Below, in pieces: positions 42,803 through 52,048 of a DNA stretch of 64,000 nt. The translations under genes were made by a program, and so were the position numbers. Positions within the stretch are counted from its first letter, which is position 1. Every line of letters starts with the position of its first letter. The DNA comes from an uncultured Alphaproteobacteria bacterium (GTDB lineage: Bacteria > Pseudomonadota > Alphaproteobacteria > RF32 > CAG-239), in the NCBI GenBank assembly GCA_944390275.1, contig CALXPL010000001.1, positions 186,001 through 250,000 on the forward strand, in the 5' to 3' direction. The notes below the pieces were generated by a model. That model saw nothing but the letters and a program-made list of their open reading frames with translations. It was not told the DNA's origin and did not search any database.

Positions 42803-43985
42803 AATCTTTTTCTATTTCCTTTGGCAGTAGTATGAAATATCTTCCTTTTGAGTTCATTTTTCCGGCTTGTTCTAAAATTTCATCATCTCCGGATCCCCAA
42901 AAGTAATCACCTCTTACAATTCCTTTTATCGCACTTCCTATGTCTTGTGCAATAACTAATTTTTTTATTGTTTCTTTATTTGGTCCTGTTGTTTCTAGCC
43001 ACAATAATGAACCTAAAGGTATATATTTTTTATCAACAGCAAGACTTCTTCCGGCATGTAATGCTACACCTTGTGCGCCGATTGGCCCTTCGGCATTGCT
43101 GAGTTTATGAAATATATATCGATGGTTCTCTTGTAAGTTTTCTTTGGCTTGATTAGGATTTTCTTCAAGCCACTTTTTTATTTGTGACATTGATGCTTGT
43201 CCTGATTTTATTAGCCCTTTTGATAATAGAATCGATCCTATTCCTCTGAAAGGATGGCCGTTGTTGTCTGCGTAGCTAATGCGAATTTCTTTTCCATTTT
43301 CTAATTTAGCTACTGCAGATCCTTGAATTTGCATTATGTGTATATCTATAATGCTGTCAGCCCACAATAGTATAGGGGCATTTATTTCTTCTTTATTTTC
43401 TATTTCTTTTCTTGTGTAATATGGAATTAATTTTTGATTTTCTATTCTTCCTAATAACCTTTTTTTGGGAAGACTATTATCGAAATCAGTTAAATTTATT
43501 TCAATTAAATCATAAGGTTTTCCGTAAACAGGATATTTATATTGTTTATTTGGAGTAAAAGAAGCCTTGATTGTAGATTCAAAATAGGATGTAAATTTTC
43601 CTTCTTCATTTCCGTTGTTTGTAACGAGAAAAGGAGTGAAGTTGTCTTCTATAAATTGGCGAAAATCTTCGGATGTTTGTGGTATATTGTTAAGGTATTT
43701 ATTACATAAGTTTTGGTAGATAGATGTTGGAATTTTTAGTTCGGCTTGGGATAAGTACTCGTTTTTTTCCAATAAGATTTTTGAACATGAATCTTTGAAG
43801 CCTTTTATTAATAAGTCAAAATTGTCTGTTTTCCATGAGTCCAGACTGGAAAAATTTGCCTTTCTTAATAATATTCTATCTTCAGCTTCAATTGTTTTTT
43901 TTTCAGGAGTTTTTTCCAGTAAAAAAATTATGCTTAAGCTGCTTATTAAAATTAAAATAGAAATATGTTTTAAGTATTTTTTCAT
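42795..43985 (-). CDS. mltA: Membrane-bound lytic murein transglycosylase A
   Basis: 396 aa peptidoglycan lytic transglycosylase. N-terminal hydrophobic signal or anchor (HISILILISSLSIIFLL) without a lipobox, so perhaps not a lipoprotein here. Central MltA domain with GKFTSYFESTIKAS and VYGKPYDLIEINL; the C-terminal 3D domain has LVIAQDIGSAIKGIVRGDYF, which carries the catalytic aspartates, and WGSGDDEILEQAGKM. ATGA overlap with the Tim44-like gene upstream. Confidence 0.95.
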   Translation of the reverse strand: MKKYLKHISILILISSLSIIFLLEKTPEKKTIEAEDRILLRKANFSSLDSWKTDNFDLLIKGFKDSCSKILLEKNEYLSQAELKIPTSIYQNLCNKYLNNIPQTSEDFRQFIEDNFTPFLVTNNGNEEGKFTSYFESTIKASFTPNKQYKYPVYGKPYDLIEINLTDFDNSLPKKRLLGRIENQKLIPYYTRKEIENKEEINAPILLWADSIIDIHIMQIQGSAVAKLENGKEIRISYADNNGHPFRGIGSILLSKGLIKSGQASMSQIKKWLEENPNQAKENLQENHRYIFHKLSNAEGPIGAQGVALHAGRSLAVDKKYIPLGSLLWLETTGPNKETIKKLVIAQDIGSAIKGIVRGDYFWGSGDDEILEQAGKMNSKGRYFILLPKEIEKDYE

Positions 43986-44635
43986 GATTTTTTTGTTGAA
44001 GTTAAAAGCCAGTTTGGATTGGTTGATGTAATATTTCTTTCAAAAGTCCATACGTCGGTAATGTTTTGTATATATTTATCGTCACCTTCTATTACTTCTC
44101 CATCTTTATTTTTTAGAAGATTAACTTGTTCTGATATGAATTTTACCGTGATTCGAGCCAGGTCATTTTTGGTTATTTTTGCTTCTGTTATTTCTGCCGA
44201 ATCGAAAGATATTAAATCTGTTTCTGCTGTAATACCTTCTGCTTGTCTTTTATTTAAAATTTCCTGAAATTTTTTTGCAACGTTTTTTGAAACTAATTTT
44301 TCTAAGGTTTCCGTATCTCCCTTACTGAAGGACGATAATATTAATTCAAAGGCCTTTTTGGCACTTGATAAGAATTTTTCTTTGTTGAAGTTAGGAATTT
44401 TGTTTAGGGTTTGCTCTGTTTCATTTATTTCTTCTTTGTTTTCTGTTGTTTCTTCTTCTATTTTTAAGCCTTTTTTTTCTGCTTCTTTAATTATGTAGTT
44501 AAATATTTGAGAGGCTCTTTCTTCAGTTAATTTTTCATTCCGCTGATTATTGTCTTTGTTTATGATTGTGATGTATTTTATGATTATGTATGTTACAATT
44601 GCTAACAGAACGATAATTTCTAACATAGGTTCCAT
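43982..44635 (-). CDS. Tim44-like domain protein (TimA type)
   Basis: 217 aa. One N-terminal membrane helix (LEIIVLLAIVTYIIIKYI), a charged linker, then a Tim44/TimA-like domain: FNKEKFLSSAKKAFELILSSFSKGDTETLEKLVSKNV, with ITVKFISEQVNLL and DVWTFERNITS at the end. The domain is that of mitochondrial Tim44; the bacterial role is uncertain. Position between the secB and mltA genes is the conserved alphaproteobacterial place for it. Divergent from secB across about 110 bases. Confidence 0.88.
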   Translation of the reverse strand: MEPMLEIIVLLAIVTYIIIKYITIINKDNNQRNEKLTEERASQIFNYIIKEAEKKGLKIEEETTENKEEINETEQTLNKIPNFNKEKFLSSAKKAFELILSSFSKGDTETLEKLVSKNVAKKFQEILNKRQAEGITAETDLISFDSAEITEAKITKNDLARITVKFISEQVNLLKNKDGEVIEGDDKYIQNITDVWTFERNITSTNPNWLLTSTKKS

Positions 44636-44745
44636 GTCTTCCTCTTATTTTTACTTATTTATCTTATTAATATATAGCTTTTTTTGCTTTGATTATCAAC
44701 ATAATTGAGTTATATTTATAACAATTGTTAATAAGGAGTTTTTTT

Positions 44746-45243
44746 ATGACTAATGATAATGATATGAAATCTGTTAATGATAATACGGATACTCGTAATA
44801 ACGAAAAAAGTAATATTCCTCCAATTGTAATTAATGCTCAATATGTAAAGGATTTGTCTTTGGAAATTCCTAATGCTCCCGAGATTTTTCGTGAACTTAA
44901 TCAGGCTCCGGATATAAAAATTAATGTAGATGTTAATGCGAAGCATTTAGAAGATAATTTTTTTAATGTTGAATTATCTTTAGAAATGGATGGTAATGTT
45001 AATAATAAAAAATTGTTTATTATGGAATTAAAATATGCTGCTGTTGTTGGGGTTAATGTTCCCGAAGAGCATCTTGAACCTGTTTTGTTGATTGAAATTC
45101 CGCGTATGATTTTTCCTTTTGCTCGTGCGATTATTACCAATAATCTTGTTGAAGGCGGTTTGCCTCCGTTTATGCTTAATCCTATTGATTTTGTTGCCAT
45201 GTATCAGAATCGTAAGAAAATGGCAGAGAATGAAAAAAAATAG
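44746..45243 (+). CDS. secB: Protein-export chaperone SecB
   Basis: 165 aa from the ATG at 44746, chosen because AAGGAG sits ten bases upstream; the longer reading frame from 44725 would include the SD itself. Tetrameric chaperone that keeps precursors unfolded for SecA. Family stretches: PIVINAQYVKDLSLEIPNAP-like start, LSLEMDGNV, ELKYAAVVGVNV, LLIEIPRMIFPFARAII and GGLPPFMLNPIDFVAMY. Confidence 0.98.
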   Translation: MTNDNDMKSVNDNTDTRNNEKSNIPPIVINAQYVKDLSLEIPNAPEIFRELNQAPDIKINVDVNAKHLEDNFFNVELSLEMDGNVNNKKLFIMELKYAAVVGVNVPEEHLEPVLLIEIPRMIFPFARAIITNNLVEGGLPPFMLNPIDFVAMYQNRKKMAENEKK

Positions 45244-45267
45244 AGGGCTTAGCTCTCTATTTTTTTG
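45239..45267. terminator. Bidirectional terminator between secB and nth
   Basis: Ten-pair stem with one G-T pair (AATAGAGGGC / GCTCTCTATT), loop TTA, with A-run and T-run flanks. Confidence 0.92.
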
Positions 45268-45890
45268 TCTTTTGATGTACAATAGTTTTGTATTGGACAT
45301 TGTAAACAAAGAGGATTTTTAGCTTTGCAGATATATCTTCCGAATAATACTAACCAGTGATTTGCTCTTTTTATATAGTTTTCAGGCAGAACTGCTAATA
45401 AATCTTTTTCTACCGCTAAAGGAGTTTTTCCGTTGCTTAAATTTAGGCGATGGGATATTCTCATAACGTGTGTATCTACAGCCAAAGTTGCTTCTCCGAA
45501 CCAAACGTTAAGTATAACATTAGCTGTTTTTCTTCCAACTCCGGCAAGTTGTTCCAGAGCTTCACGATTGTGAGGAACTTCTCCATTGTATTTTTCAACA
45601 AGTTCTTTGCTTAAAAGCATTATATTTTGTGCTTTGTTGTTATATAATCCTATGCTTTTTATGTGTTTTTTTAATTCTTCGATGCCTAGTTTTAGCATTT
45701 GATTGGGGGTATCTACTTTTTTGAAAAGACTTTCTGTTGCTTTATTTACACCTTTGTCGGTTGCTTGCGCAGATAATACAACGGCTACCAATAAGGTGTA
45801 TGCATTATGGAAATTTAGTTCACATTCCGGATTAGGTTTGTCTTTTTCAAAAATTTTCATTATTTCCAGAATTTCTTTTTTGCTTCTCAT
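45249..45890 (-). CDS. nth: Endonuclease III
   Basis: 213 aa bifunctional DNA glycosylase/AP lyase for oxidised pyrimidines. Helix-hairpin-helix LEQLAGVGRKTANVILN with the catalytic lysine, VDTHVMRISHRL with the catalytic aspartate, and a C-terminal [4Fe-4S] cluster C-x6-C-x2-C-x5-C (CKAKNPLCLQCPIQNYC). Overlaps the tsaD stop by one base. Confidence 0.98.
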   Translation of the reverse strand: MRSKKEILEIMKIFEKDKPNPECELNFHNAYTLLVAVVLSAQATDKGVNKATESLFKKVDTPNQMLKLGIEELKKHIKSIGLYNNKAQNIMLLSKELVEKYNGEVPHNREALEQLAGVGRKTANVILNVWFGEATLAVDTHVMRISHRLNLSNGKTPLAVEKDLLAVLPENYIKRANHWLVLFGRYICKAKNPLCLQCPIQNYCTSKDKKIES

Positions 45891-46966
45891 TATGCTTTTA
45901 CTCCACCGGCTCCGGCTGCTTTTGGAGCATTTTCATCTAATGGCCAACGAGGACGAGGTTTGAAATCTAATTCATTTGTATAGCCGTTTTGAAAACGCTC
46001 AAGTCCAGCCCATGCAATCATAACGCCGTTATCTGTGCAGAATCTTATAGGGGGTGCCGAGAATATTAATTTATTTCTATCGGCTAAATCTTTTAGCGCA
46101 TTTCTTAAATACTGGTTGGCGGCGACCCCTCCTGCTACGACTAAATCTTTTCCGTTCGGACAATTCTTTTTGAAAATTTGAATTGCTTTTTCAAGTTTTG
46201 ATGTTAGACATTCTGTTGCTGTTTTTTGGAAGCATGCACAAATATCTGCTGTATCTTTTTCATTAATAATAGAATGTTCTATTTTTCCATCTGGAGAGTA
46301 TGATTCGATTATTTTTCTTACCGCGGTTTTTAAGCCTGAAAATGATAAATTTAAATCTGTTGAGTTTGACAAAGGGTGAGGGAGGGTAAACCGATTTTCA
46401 TCTCCTGATAAGGCTTTTTTTTCAATCATGGGACCGCCAGGATATCCTAAATTTAGCATTTTTGCTACTTTGTCGAATGCTTCGCCGGCAGCATCGTCGA
46501 TTGTTGTTCCTAGTCTTTCATATTCCCCGACATTATGAACAATTAAAATTTGACAGTGCCCTCCAGATACTAGTAATAGCAAATATGGATAGCAAACGTC
46601 AGAAGTCAGACGAGCCGTTAAGGCATGTCCTTCCAAATGATTTACTGCAATAAAAGGTTTATTTAAAGCCAAAGATATAGCTTTTCCCGCCATAACACCG
46701 ACGACAACTCCTCCTATCAATCCCGGTCCTGAAGATGCAGCAACGGCATCTATGTCTTTGAGTTGTAATTTGGCTTTTTCTAAAGTTTTTTCTATTATTT
46801 CATCAATATGCTCTAAATGTGCTCTTGCGGCTATTTCCGGAACAACACCTCCGTAGCTTTTGTGTTCTTCTTGTGAGAGTACCGTTTCTCCAAGAATTTC
46901 TTTTTTATCGCTTACTATTGCAGCGGCTGTTTCATCACAGCTGCTTTCTATTCCTAAAACTATCAT
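45890..46966 (-). CDS. tsaD: tRNA N6-threonylcarbamoyladenosine synthase TsaD
   Basis: 358 aa catalytic subunit of t6A synthesis. ASKHA fold start VLGIESSCDETAAAIV, metal ligands His110 and His114 in NHLEGHALTA, LLVSGGHCQ, DDAAGEAFDKVAKML and a C-terminal DNGVMIAWAG. Partner TsaE is at 24.9 kb. Divergent from the mitofilin-like gene, whose homologues also adjoin tsaD in other alphaproteobacteria. Confidence 0.98.
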   Translation of the reverse strand: MIVLGIESSCDETAAAIVSDKKEILGETVLSQEEHKSYGGVVPEIAARAHLEHIDEIIEKTLEKAKLQLKDIDAVAASSGPGLIGGVVVGVMAGKAISLALNKPFIAVNHLEGHALTARLTSDVCYPYLLLLVSGGHCQILIVHNVGEYERLGTTIDDAAGEAFDKVAKMLNLGYPGGPMIEKKALSGDENRFTLPHPLSNSTDLNLSFSGLKTAVRKIIESYSPDGKIEHSIINEKDTADICACFQKTATECLTSKLEKAIQIFKKNCPNGKDLVVAGGVAANQYLRNALKDLADRNKLIFSAPPIRFCTDNGVMIAWAGLERFQNGYTNELDFKPRPRWPLDENAPKAAGAGGVKA

Positions 46967-47071
46967 TATTTATCCTAAATATTGTATTCTTTTTTGCTTT
47001 TTTTATGGTTATTTAAGATTATATACACTATAAAAATAGATATGCCAAGTAAATATCGTGAGGTTTTTGTT

Positions 47072-48100
47072 ATGGTTAAAGAGAAAAAATTAGAAGTTGT
47101 TGATGAACATCAACAAAAACAATCTAAAAAAAATGTAAAAATTTATTTTTTGTGGACTGGGCGAATTCTTGTTTGGAGTTTTCTTTTAGCCTTTTTGGTG
47201 TGGCTTTGGTTAAAGCCAGAAATTGTTTATCGTCTTACGGAAAATGTTAAGCAAGTTTTTTTGTCTGATGAAAATATTGATAAAACGAATCCAAGTATTT
47301 CTCAATTACAAAAAGAAATTAATGAATTAAGAATATCTTTTTTAAATTTGGGGGCAAATCAAAATAGATTGGCTGCTAAAATTCCAAATGAAGATGTTAT
47401 TCAAAATTTAAATAGTAATTATAGTAAACTTGTTAATGAAAAAGCAGATACTTCCGTTGTTATGGGGTTGATTACTCGCTTGGATAAAATCGAGCAACGA
47501 GTTGACAAGTTGGCTAAAATTTCTGATCAAGGAGCTTTGATTTTAACTTCAGTCATGTTTATTAAAGATAGTGCTGAAAAAGGACAATCTTTTGCTTATG
47601 AAGCTGAATTGTTAAAAATGTTATCTGAGGGTAATGAAAGTATTGTTTTACCTGTTCAGACTATTTTAAGTTTTTCTGATAAGAATCTTTTTTCAACAGT
47701 TTCTTTACAACAGCAATTTGAAGATATTTTTAAAACAATTGTAAAATCAGAAAAAAATAAAAATTTAAAAGAGAAGTCTTGGAAGGAAATATTTAATCAG
47801 AAACTTAATGAGTATGTTCAAGTCAGACGTACTGATGTTGATGATAAAAATTCAGAAAATTCAGAAAGGAATGTTTTGGAGAATATACATAGTGCTGTTT
47901 GTCAAGGTAATCTATCTCTTGCCGTTGATATTTTGACACAACCGAATAATCAATATCTTTTACAATATTCTGATTTGAATCAATGGTTAATTCATGCCAA
48001 GGATAATGTTGCTTTTTATAAAGCAATTTCTGAAATTTCTCATCAAGCTCTTGCTTTGATGAAATTGAATTATGTTAAGCAAGATGTTGTTACGGAATGA
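47072..48100 (+). CDS. Mitofilin/HemX-like membrane coiled-coil protein
   Basis: 342 aa from the ATG at 47072 (GTGAGG upstream); the longer frame from 46982 lacks an SD. N-terminal charged segment, one membrane helix at about 25-47 (FLWTGRILVWSFLLAFLVWLW), then a heptad-rich coiled coil (ISQLQKEINELRISFLNLGANQ; VVMGLITRLDKIEQRVDKLAK), then a helical C-terminal domain. This layout and the place beside tsaD match the alphaproteobacterial mitofilin-related proteins proposed as ancestors of the MICOS subunit Mic60. The heme genes hemC/hemD that often accompany it are absent. Confidence 0.72.
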   Translation: MVKEKKLEVVDEHQQKQSKKNVKIYFLWTGRILVWSFLLAFLVWLWLKPEIVYRLTENVKQVFLSDENIDKTNPSISQLQKEINELRISFLNLGANQNRLAAKIPNEDVIQNLNSNYSKLVNEKADTSVVMGLITRLDKIEQRVDKLAKISDQGALILTSVMFIKDSAEKGQSFAYEAELLKMLSEGNESIVLPVQTILSFSDKNLFSTVSLQQQFEDIFKTIVKSEKNKNLKEKSWKEIFNQKLNEYVQVRRTDVDDKNSENSERNVLENIHSAVCQGNLSLAVDILTQPNNQYLLQYSDLNQWLIHAKDNVAFYKAISEISHQALALMKLNYVKQDVVTE

Positions 48101-48127
48101 TTTTTTTTAATTTATTAAGAGGGTATA

Positions 48128-49525
48128 ATGAATAGTCAAAATTTAAAAAAAGTTTGGTTAGATAAATTTAGTGTCGTACCGCAAACTTTAGAAAAAATAC
48201 AAAATGTTGAATCTGTGGCAACGGCATTTAATGCTAATATAGATGCTGTTCTCAAAATAAAAGGAACTAAAATTGTTGAATTGGCTCAAAATCTTGGTAT
48301 GGATTTGCTTGAATTAGAAGATATCAAATATACGAAATTGATTGAACCAAAAGATGTGTTGAAAGGGTTGTTTCGTTGTTTTAAAAAAGGTATTGCTGAA
48401 GAATGGTTGACTGATGATATTTCTGTTTATGAATGGATGGTACAGAATTTAGGTTATGATCGTTTACAAATGGGAGGACAAGGTGGAATCGTTGCTAATG
48501 CCCTTGCTGTTACGGGTGTGAAAAAAGTTTATGCTCATACAAATTCTTTACCACAAATTCAGGCTGAGCAATTTTTAAAATTTGATAATCTTTTGTCTTT
48601 TGATAGCAAAGGAAATGAAGTTCCGGCTTATAAAGTAAACAGAGAAACAGATACACCGCTTATTCATTGGATTTTAGAATTTGATAAAGGCGATGAACTT
48701 GATTTTGATGGTGAAAAATTTGTTTGTCCGAAATCGAATCGTTTTATTGCAACTTATGATCCTTTAAATTTGAATTTAGTTATGGATGAGCATTTTGTAA
48801 AAAAAATGTCGTCTCAAAAAATCGATTATGTCGTTTTATCCGGTTTTCATGCTTTAACTGAAAAAAATAATGGTATTGCCTTGATTGATAAAGCATTACC
48901 GATTATTCAATCTTGGAAAAAACAAGGCGATTTAATTCACTTGGAAATTGCTTCAACACAAGATGTGGCTGTTCGTAAAGCTATTATTAATAAAATAGCA
49001 ACTGTGGTTGATTCTATAGGTATTAATGAACGAGAAGCTATTGATATTTTAGAAGTAATCAATTGTGAGGAGTTGGCTGAACTTTGTAATAATGATACTC
49101 ATAGCGTAAATATGTTTAAGGCTGTTTTGAATATTAAGAAGTATATTAAAGTTCCTCGTGTTCAACTTCATATGTTTGGTTTGTACCTAACATTACAAGA
49201 TAAAAATTTCAAAATTACTCCTGAAGAAAATTTGAGAGGAATGATGTTGGCTTCAACTGTTGCAGCCGGAAAAGCGGGAACCGGAAGTATTAATTATAAG
49301 GAAAATCTGCTTTGGGCTCGTGGTAAAGAAGTTTCTGATGTTGGATTGAAAGAATTGGATGATTTAGCTCAATATCTTCAAAACGAAAAATTACCAGAAT
49401 CGGGAATTTGTGAGGTAGAAGGTTTTGATTTGATAGTATTGCCGACAATTTTGGTAGAAAAACCTGTTACGTTAGTGGGAATGGGAGATACGATTTCTTC
49501 TATTTCTTTAGTGGGAGCTCGCTAA
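48128..49525 (+). CDS. ADP-dependent phosphofructokinase/glucokinase family
   Basis: 465 aa ribokinase-fold sugar kinase that uses ADP instead of ATP as phosphoryl donor, typical of Thermococcales and methanogen glycolysis and rare in bacteria. Start FNANIDAVLKIKG, then GGQGGIVANALAVTGV, VVLSGFHALTE and SIGINEREA, and the C-terminal GMGDTISS with catalytic Asp454. Glucokinase versus phosphofructokinase preference cannot be told from sequence by eye. Good SD (aagaggg). A strong terminator follows. Confidence 0.88.
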   Translation: MNSQNLKKVWLDKFSVVPQTLEKIQNVESVATAFNANIDAVLKIKGTKIVELAQNLGMDLLELEDIKYTKLIEPKDVLKGLFRCFKKGIAEEWLTDDISVYEWMVQNLGYDRLQMGGQGGIVANALAVTGVKKVYAHTNSLPQIQAEQFLKFDNLLSFDSKGNEVPAYKVNRETDTPLIHWILEFDKGDELDFDGEKFVCPKSNRFIATYDPLNLNLVMDEHFVKKMSSQKIDYVVLSGFHALTEKNNGIALIDKALPIIQSWKKQGDLIHLEIASTQDVAVRKAIINKIATVVDSIGINEREAIDILEVINCEELAELCNNDTHSVNMFKAVLNIKKYIKVPRVQLHMFGLYLTLQDKNFKITPEENLRGMMLASTVAAGKAGTGSINYKENLLWARGKEVSDVGLKELDDLAQYLQNEKLPESGICEVEGFDLIVLPTILVEKPVTLVGMGDTISSISLVGAR

Positions 49526-49534
49526 TTTATGAAG

Positions 49535-49562
49535 AAAAGCCGGAATTATCCGGCTTTTTTAT
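49535..49562. terminator. Bidirectional terminator after ADP-dependent kinase
   Basis: Perfect ten-bp stem AAAAGCCGGA / TCCGGCTTTT, loop ATTA, T-run. The aroK stop codon lies in its loop. Confidence 0.95.
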
Positions 49563-50094
49563 TTTTTAAGAAGCTGTCTATTGCAGATATTACTCGAGTT
49601 ACTGTATTATCAACACTTTCTTCTTTTGTTTCAACGATAATGTCAGCTTCTGAATAATAGGGGTATTCTTCTTTTATGTATGTTTCTAATTTACTTTTTA
49701 AATGAGAATCGTTTCCTTCTAAAAAAGGGCGGTGTTTTCTACCGGCTGTTCGGTTATATAAAGTATCAATATCTGCTTTTAACCAGATTGTTATTGCATG
49801 TTCTTTTGCGAGTTTTCTTGTTTGTTCAGCTACAAATGAGCCTCCTCCTGAAGCTAAAATACATGGACTCCCTTGAAGCAATCTTTTCATAACTCTTTCT
49901 TCGCCGGCTCGGTATTCTTCGACTCCAAAGCATTTCAAAACATCAATTAAGGATAATCCCGCAGCTTTTTCTATTTCTTGGTCGCCGTCAACGAAGGGTA
50001 AATCTAGTTTTTTAGCAAGGCGTTTTCCAACACTGGTTTTGCCGCTACCCATTAATCCGACGAGTAATATTATTTTTTCTAATTTTTTTATCAT
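49546..50094 (-). CDS. aroK: Shikimate kinase
   Basis: 182 aa. P-loop GLMGSGKTSVGKRLA, then FVDGDQEIEKAAG (shikimate-binding Asp), EYRAGEERVM with the conserved Arg, ILASGGGSFV (shikimate GGG motif) and RPFLEGN (lid). Converts shikimate to shikimate-3-phosphate. aroB, the usual next gene, is missing here; the gene is followed directly by the terminator. Divergent from the small membrane protein upstream of xerD. Confidence 0.97.
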   Translation of the reverse strand: MIKKLEKIILLVGLMGSGKTSVGKRLAKKLDLPFVDGDQEIEKAAGLSLIDVLKCFGVEEYRAGEERVMKRLLQGSPCILASGGGSFVAEQTRKLAKEHAITIWLKADIDTLYNRTAGRKHRPFLEGNDSHLKSKLETYIKEEYPYYSEADIIVETKEESVDNTVTRVISAIDSFLKNKKAG

Positions 50095-50192
50095 GGTATT
50101 TCGTATTTTTTTAATGGTTCTTTCAATTTATTATGATAAATATATAAATAGTTTATCTTTTTATCAATATACTTTTTAAGGATTCATATATT

Positions 50193-50339
50193 ATGAGACA
50201 GAAAAGTTCTTCTAATTTGTGGTTGTTTCTTGGTGTGTTAATTTTATTAGGTTTGGTTTTGTTTGTTGCTTCTCGGGAAGTGCCTTTAAAACAAGAAACA
50301 GTTGAGCAGACCTTGGATAATTCTTTTTTGAATAATTAA
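50193..50339 (+). CDS. Small membrane protein, 48 aa, upstream of xerD
   Basis: Starts ATG at 50193 (upstream aagga) and ends TAA overlapping the xerD ATG by one base (TAATG). Reads MRQKSSSNLWLFLGVLILL then GLVLFVASREVPLKQETVEQ: basic N-terminus, one membrane helix (about residues 9-28), then a short periplasmic or cytoplasmic tail. A small protein of this layout between aroK and xerD occurs in other alphaproteobacteria as I recall; function unknown. The tight coupling to xerD supports it being real. Confidence 0.75.
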   Translation: MRQKSSSNLWLFLGVLILLGLVLFVASREVPLKQETVEQTLDNSFLNN

Positions 50340-51238
50340 TGTCTGGAAATCTTTTTATTGATGATTTTTTAGAAATGATGTCGGCAGAGAGAGGCGCGGC
50401 TTTAAATACTCTCGATGCCTATCGTCGTGATCTTGAACAATTTTGGGAATTTTGTTCTGCTGTTAATCCTAAATCAGTTTCTAAAAATGATGTTTCTGGT
50501 TTTATAGAAAAACTTATGCGTAAAGGCTTTTCTGCGAAAACAGTTTCTCGAAAAATATCAACTTTGCGTGAGTATTTTAAGTTTTTATATTCTGAAAAAG
50601 AAATAGATGTAAATCCTACGCTTAATGTTTTTACTCCGAAACTCAATAAGCCTTTGCCAAAATTTTTATCTTTGGAAGAGATTTCTCGTTTGATTAATCG
50701 GGCAGATGAGGGTGAAGATATTCATTATAAGCGGATGGCTGTTATGCTTACGCTTATGTATGCTTGTGGTTTAAGAGTTTCTGAATTAATTAGTCTGCCT
50801 GAAAATTGTATTAATTTTGATAAAAGAGAAATCTTAGTGCGGGGGAAGGGGGCAAAAGAGCGTATCGTTCCTGTGGCTCAAGATGCTCTTAAACGAGTTT
50901 TGGATTATTTTGCTTATCGTGATTTATTTTTTAAAAAAGGCAGAAAATCAATTTGGTTGTTTCCCTCTTATTCAAAGCAAGGACATATTACTCGAGACGC
51001 TTTTTTTAAAAGTCTAAAAAATTTAGCCGTCGAATCGGGAATTTCTCCTGAGAAAGTAACGCCTCATGTTCTACGACATTCTTTTGCTACACATTTGCTT
51101 AATAATGGTGCTGATTTGCGTTCTGTTCAGCAAATGTTGGGGCATTCCAGTATTACAACTACGGAAATTTATACTCATATTTTGAATGATAAATTGATTA
51201 GAACAGTACAAAATTTACATCCATTGAGCAAAAAATAA
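50339..51238 (+). CDS. xerD: Tyrosine recombinase XerD
   Basis: 299 aa site-specific recombinase that resolves chromosome dimers at dif. N-terminal SAM-like domain (AERGAALNTLDAYRRDL), catalytic residues Arg146 (CGLRVSEL), Lys170, His243 and Arg246 (HVLRHSF), His269 (LGHSS) and nucleophile Tyr278 (TEIYTHI). Start overlaps the 48-aa gene. Its position beside aroK is the usual place for xerD in this class. XerC is not in the window; FtsK, its activator, is at 59.5 kb. Confidence 0.95.
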   Translation: MSGNLFIDDFLEMMSAERGAALNTLDAYRRDLEQFWEFCSAVNPKSVSKNDVSGFIEKLMRKGFSAKTVSRKISTLREYFKFLYSEKEIDVNPTLNVFTPKLNKPLPKFLSLEEISRLINRADEGEDIHYKRMAVMLTLMYACGLRVSELISLPENCINFDKREILVRGKGAKERIVPVAQDALKRVLDYFAYRDLFFKKGRKSIWLFPSYSKQGHITRDAFFKSLKNLAVESGISPEKVTPHVLRHSFATHLLNNGADLRSVQQMLGHSSITTTEIYTHILNDKLIRTVQNLHPLSKK

Positions 51239-51270
51239 AGAGAGTTTCTATAAAAAACTCTCTTTATCTT
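51234..51270. terminator. Bidirectional terminator after xerD
   Basis: Stem AATAAAGAGAGTTT paired with AAACTCTCTTTAT around a short AT loop, between convergent xerD and the ACP-like gene. Confidence 0.9.
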
Positions 51271-51281
51271 ATTTTCATTGA

Positions 51282-51947
51282 TTATTTTTCAGTAAAATAG
51301 TCAATGAGCTCTTTTACAGTTTTTTGTTCAACAAAACTATTAGGAATAGTTTTGTTGAATGCTTCTTCAAGCCAATAGATAATAATGTAGTAGCTTTTTT
51401 CTCCAGCTTCCACGGATGGAATTAAGCTTGTTATAGAGGCTCCTTCATTGAGTTCATTTGCTGATATTCCACAAGAATCTGCGAGGTAGTTTTTTACTGT
51501 CTGTCGTGATGCAACGGGTTTTGAATTTGAGAAAATTATTAATTTTTCAATTCTTCCACCTCGGCCGGAAAAGTAGTCCGCAATATCTTCAATCGTGATT
51601 GCTTCATCTTTTTGACAGGTGTCTTCAAGATAACGAAGAGGAGCATCGCAGTCTCGTGTTATTTTTTTTCCGGTGTAGTTTTCAAGACGTTCTATAATGT
51701 CTAAGAGGGTTTCTCTTAAAATTCTTCCTCCAGAAATACTGTCTTGCTTTTTTATGCATGCTTCATTTTCAAACAATCGCAGAATTTGGCTCTTTTTTAA
51801 GGCAGGAAACTTTTTGATTGTATTTTCTAACTCTTCAACCAAAATTCCTTTTCCAATAGAGGCAATTTTTTTTGCTACTTCAACTGTTGGGCATTTTTCT
51901 TTTAGAATTTGTTTCCAATTACTGGTTTCGTTTAAATTTTCTTTCAT
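51282..51947 (-). CDS. Unknown protein with degenerate ACP-like C-terminus
   Basis: 221 aa, not in a family I can name. Residues about 148-221 resemble an acyl carrier protein fold: VKNYLADSCGISANELNEGASI, then WLEEAFNKTIPNSFVEQKTV and KELIDYF match the helix-1, helix-3 and C-terminal pattern. The DSL motif with the phosphopantetheine serine is missing, so it could not be a normal carrier. A second, weaker ACP-like stretch is at about 80-130 (LLDIIERLENYTGKKI ... ITIEDIADYF). No lipid genes adjoin. 101 bases of AT-rich DNA separate it from rsmA. Confidence 0.6.
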   Translation of the reverse strand: MKENLNETSNWKQILKEKCPTVEVAKKIASIGKGILVEELENTIKKFPALKKSQILRLFENEACIKKQDSISGGRILRETLLDIIERLENYTGKKITRDCDAPLRYLEDTCQKDEAITIEDIADYFSGRGGRIEKLIIFSNSKPVASRQTVKNYLADSCGISANELNEGASITSLIPSVEAGEKSYYIIIYWLEEAFNKTIPNSFVEQKTVKELIDYFTEK

Positions 51948-52048
51948 AATTATACAATTTTAATTATTATTAAATAATATTTTGTCGTCGTATAAAATAT
52001 CATAATATTTTTATTTTTCAATAGATTTTTTTGAAATTTTGACAAAAT

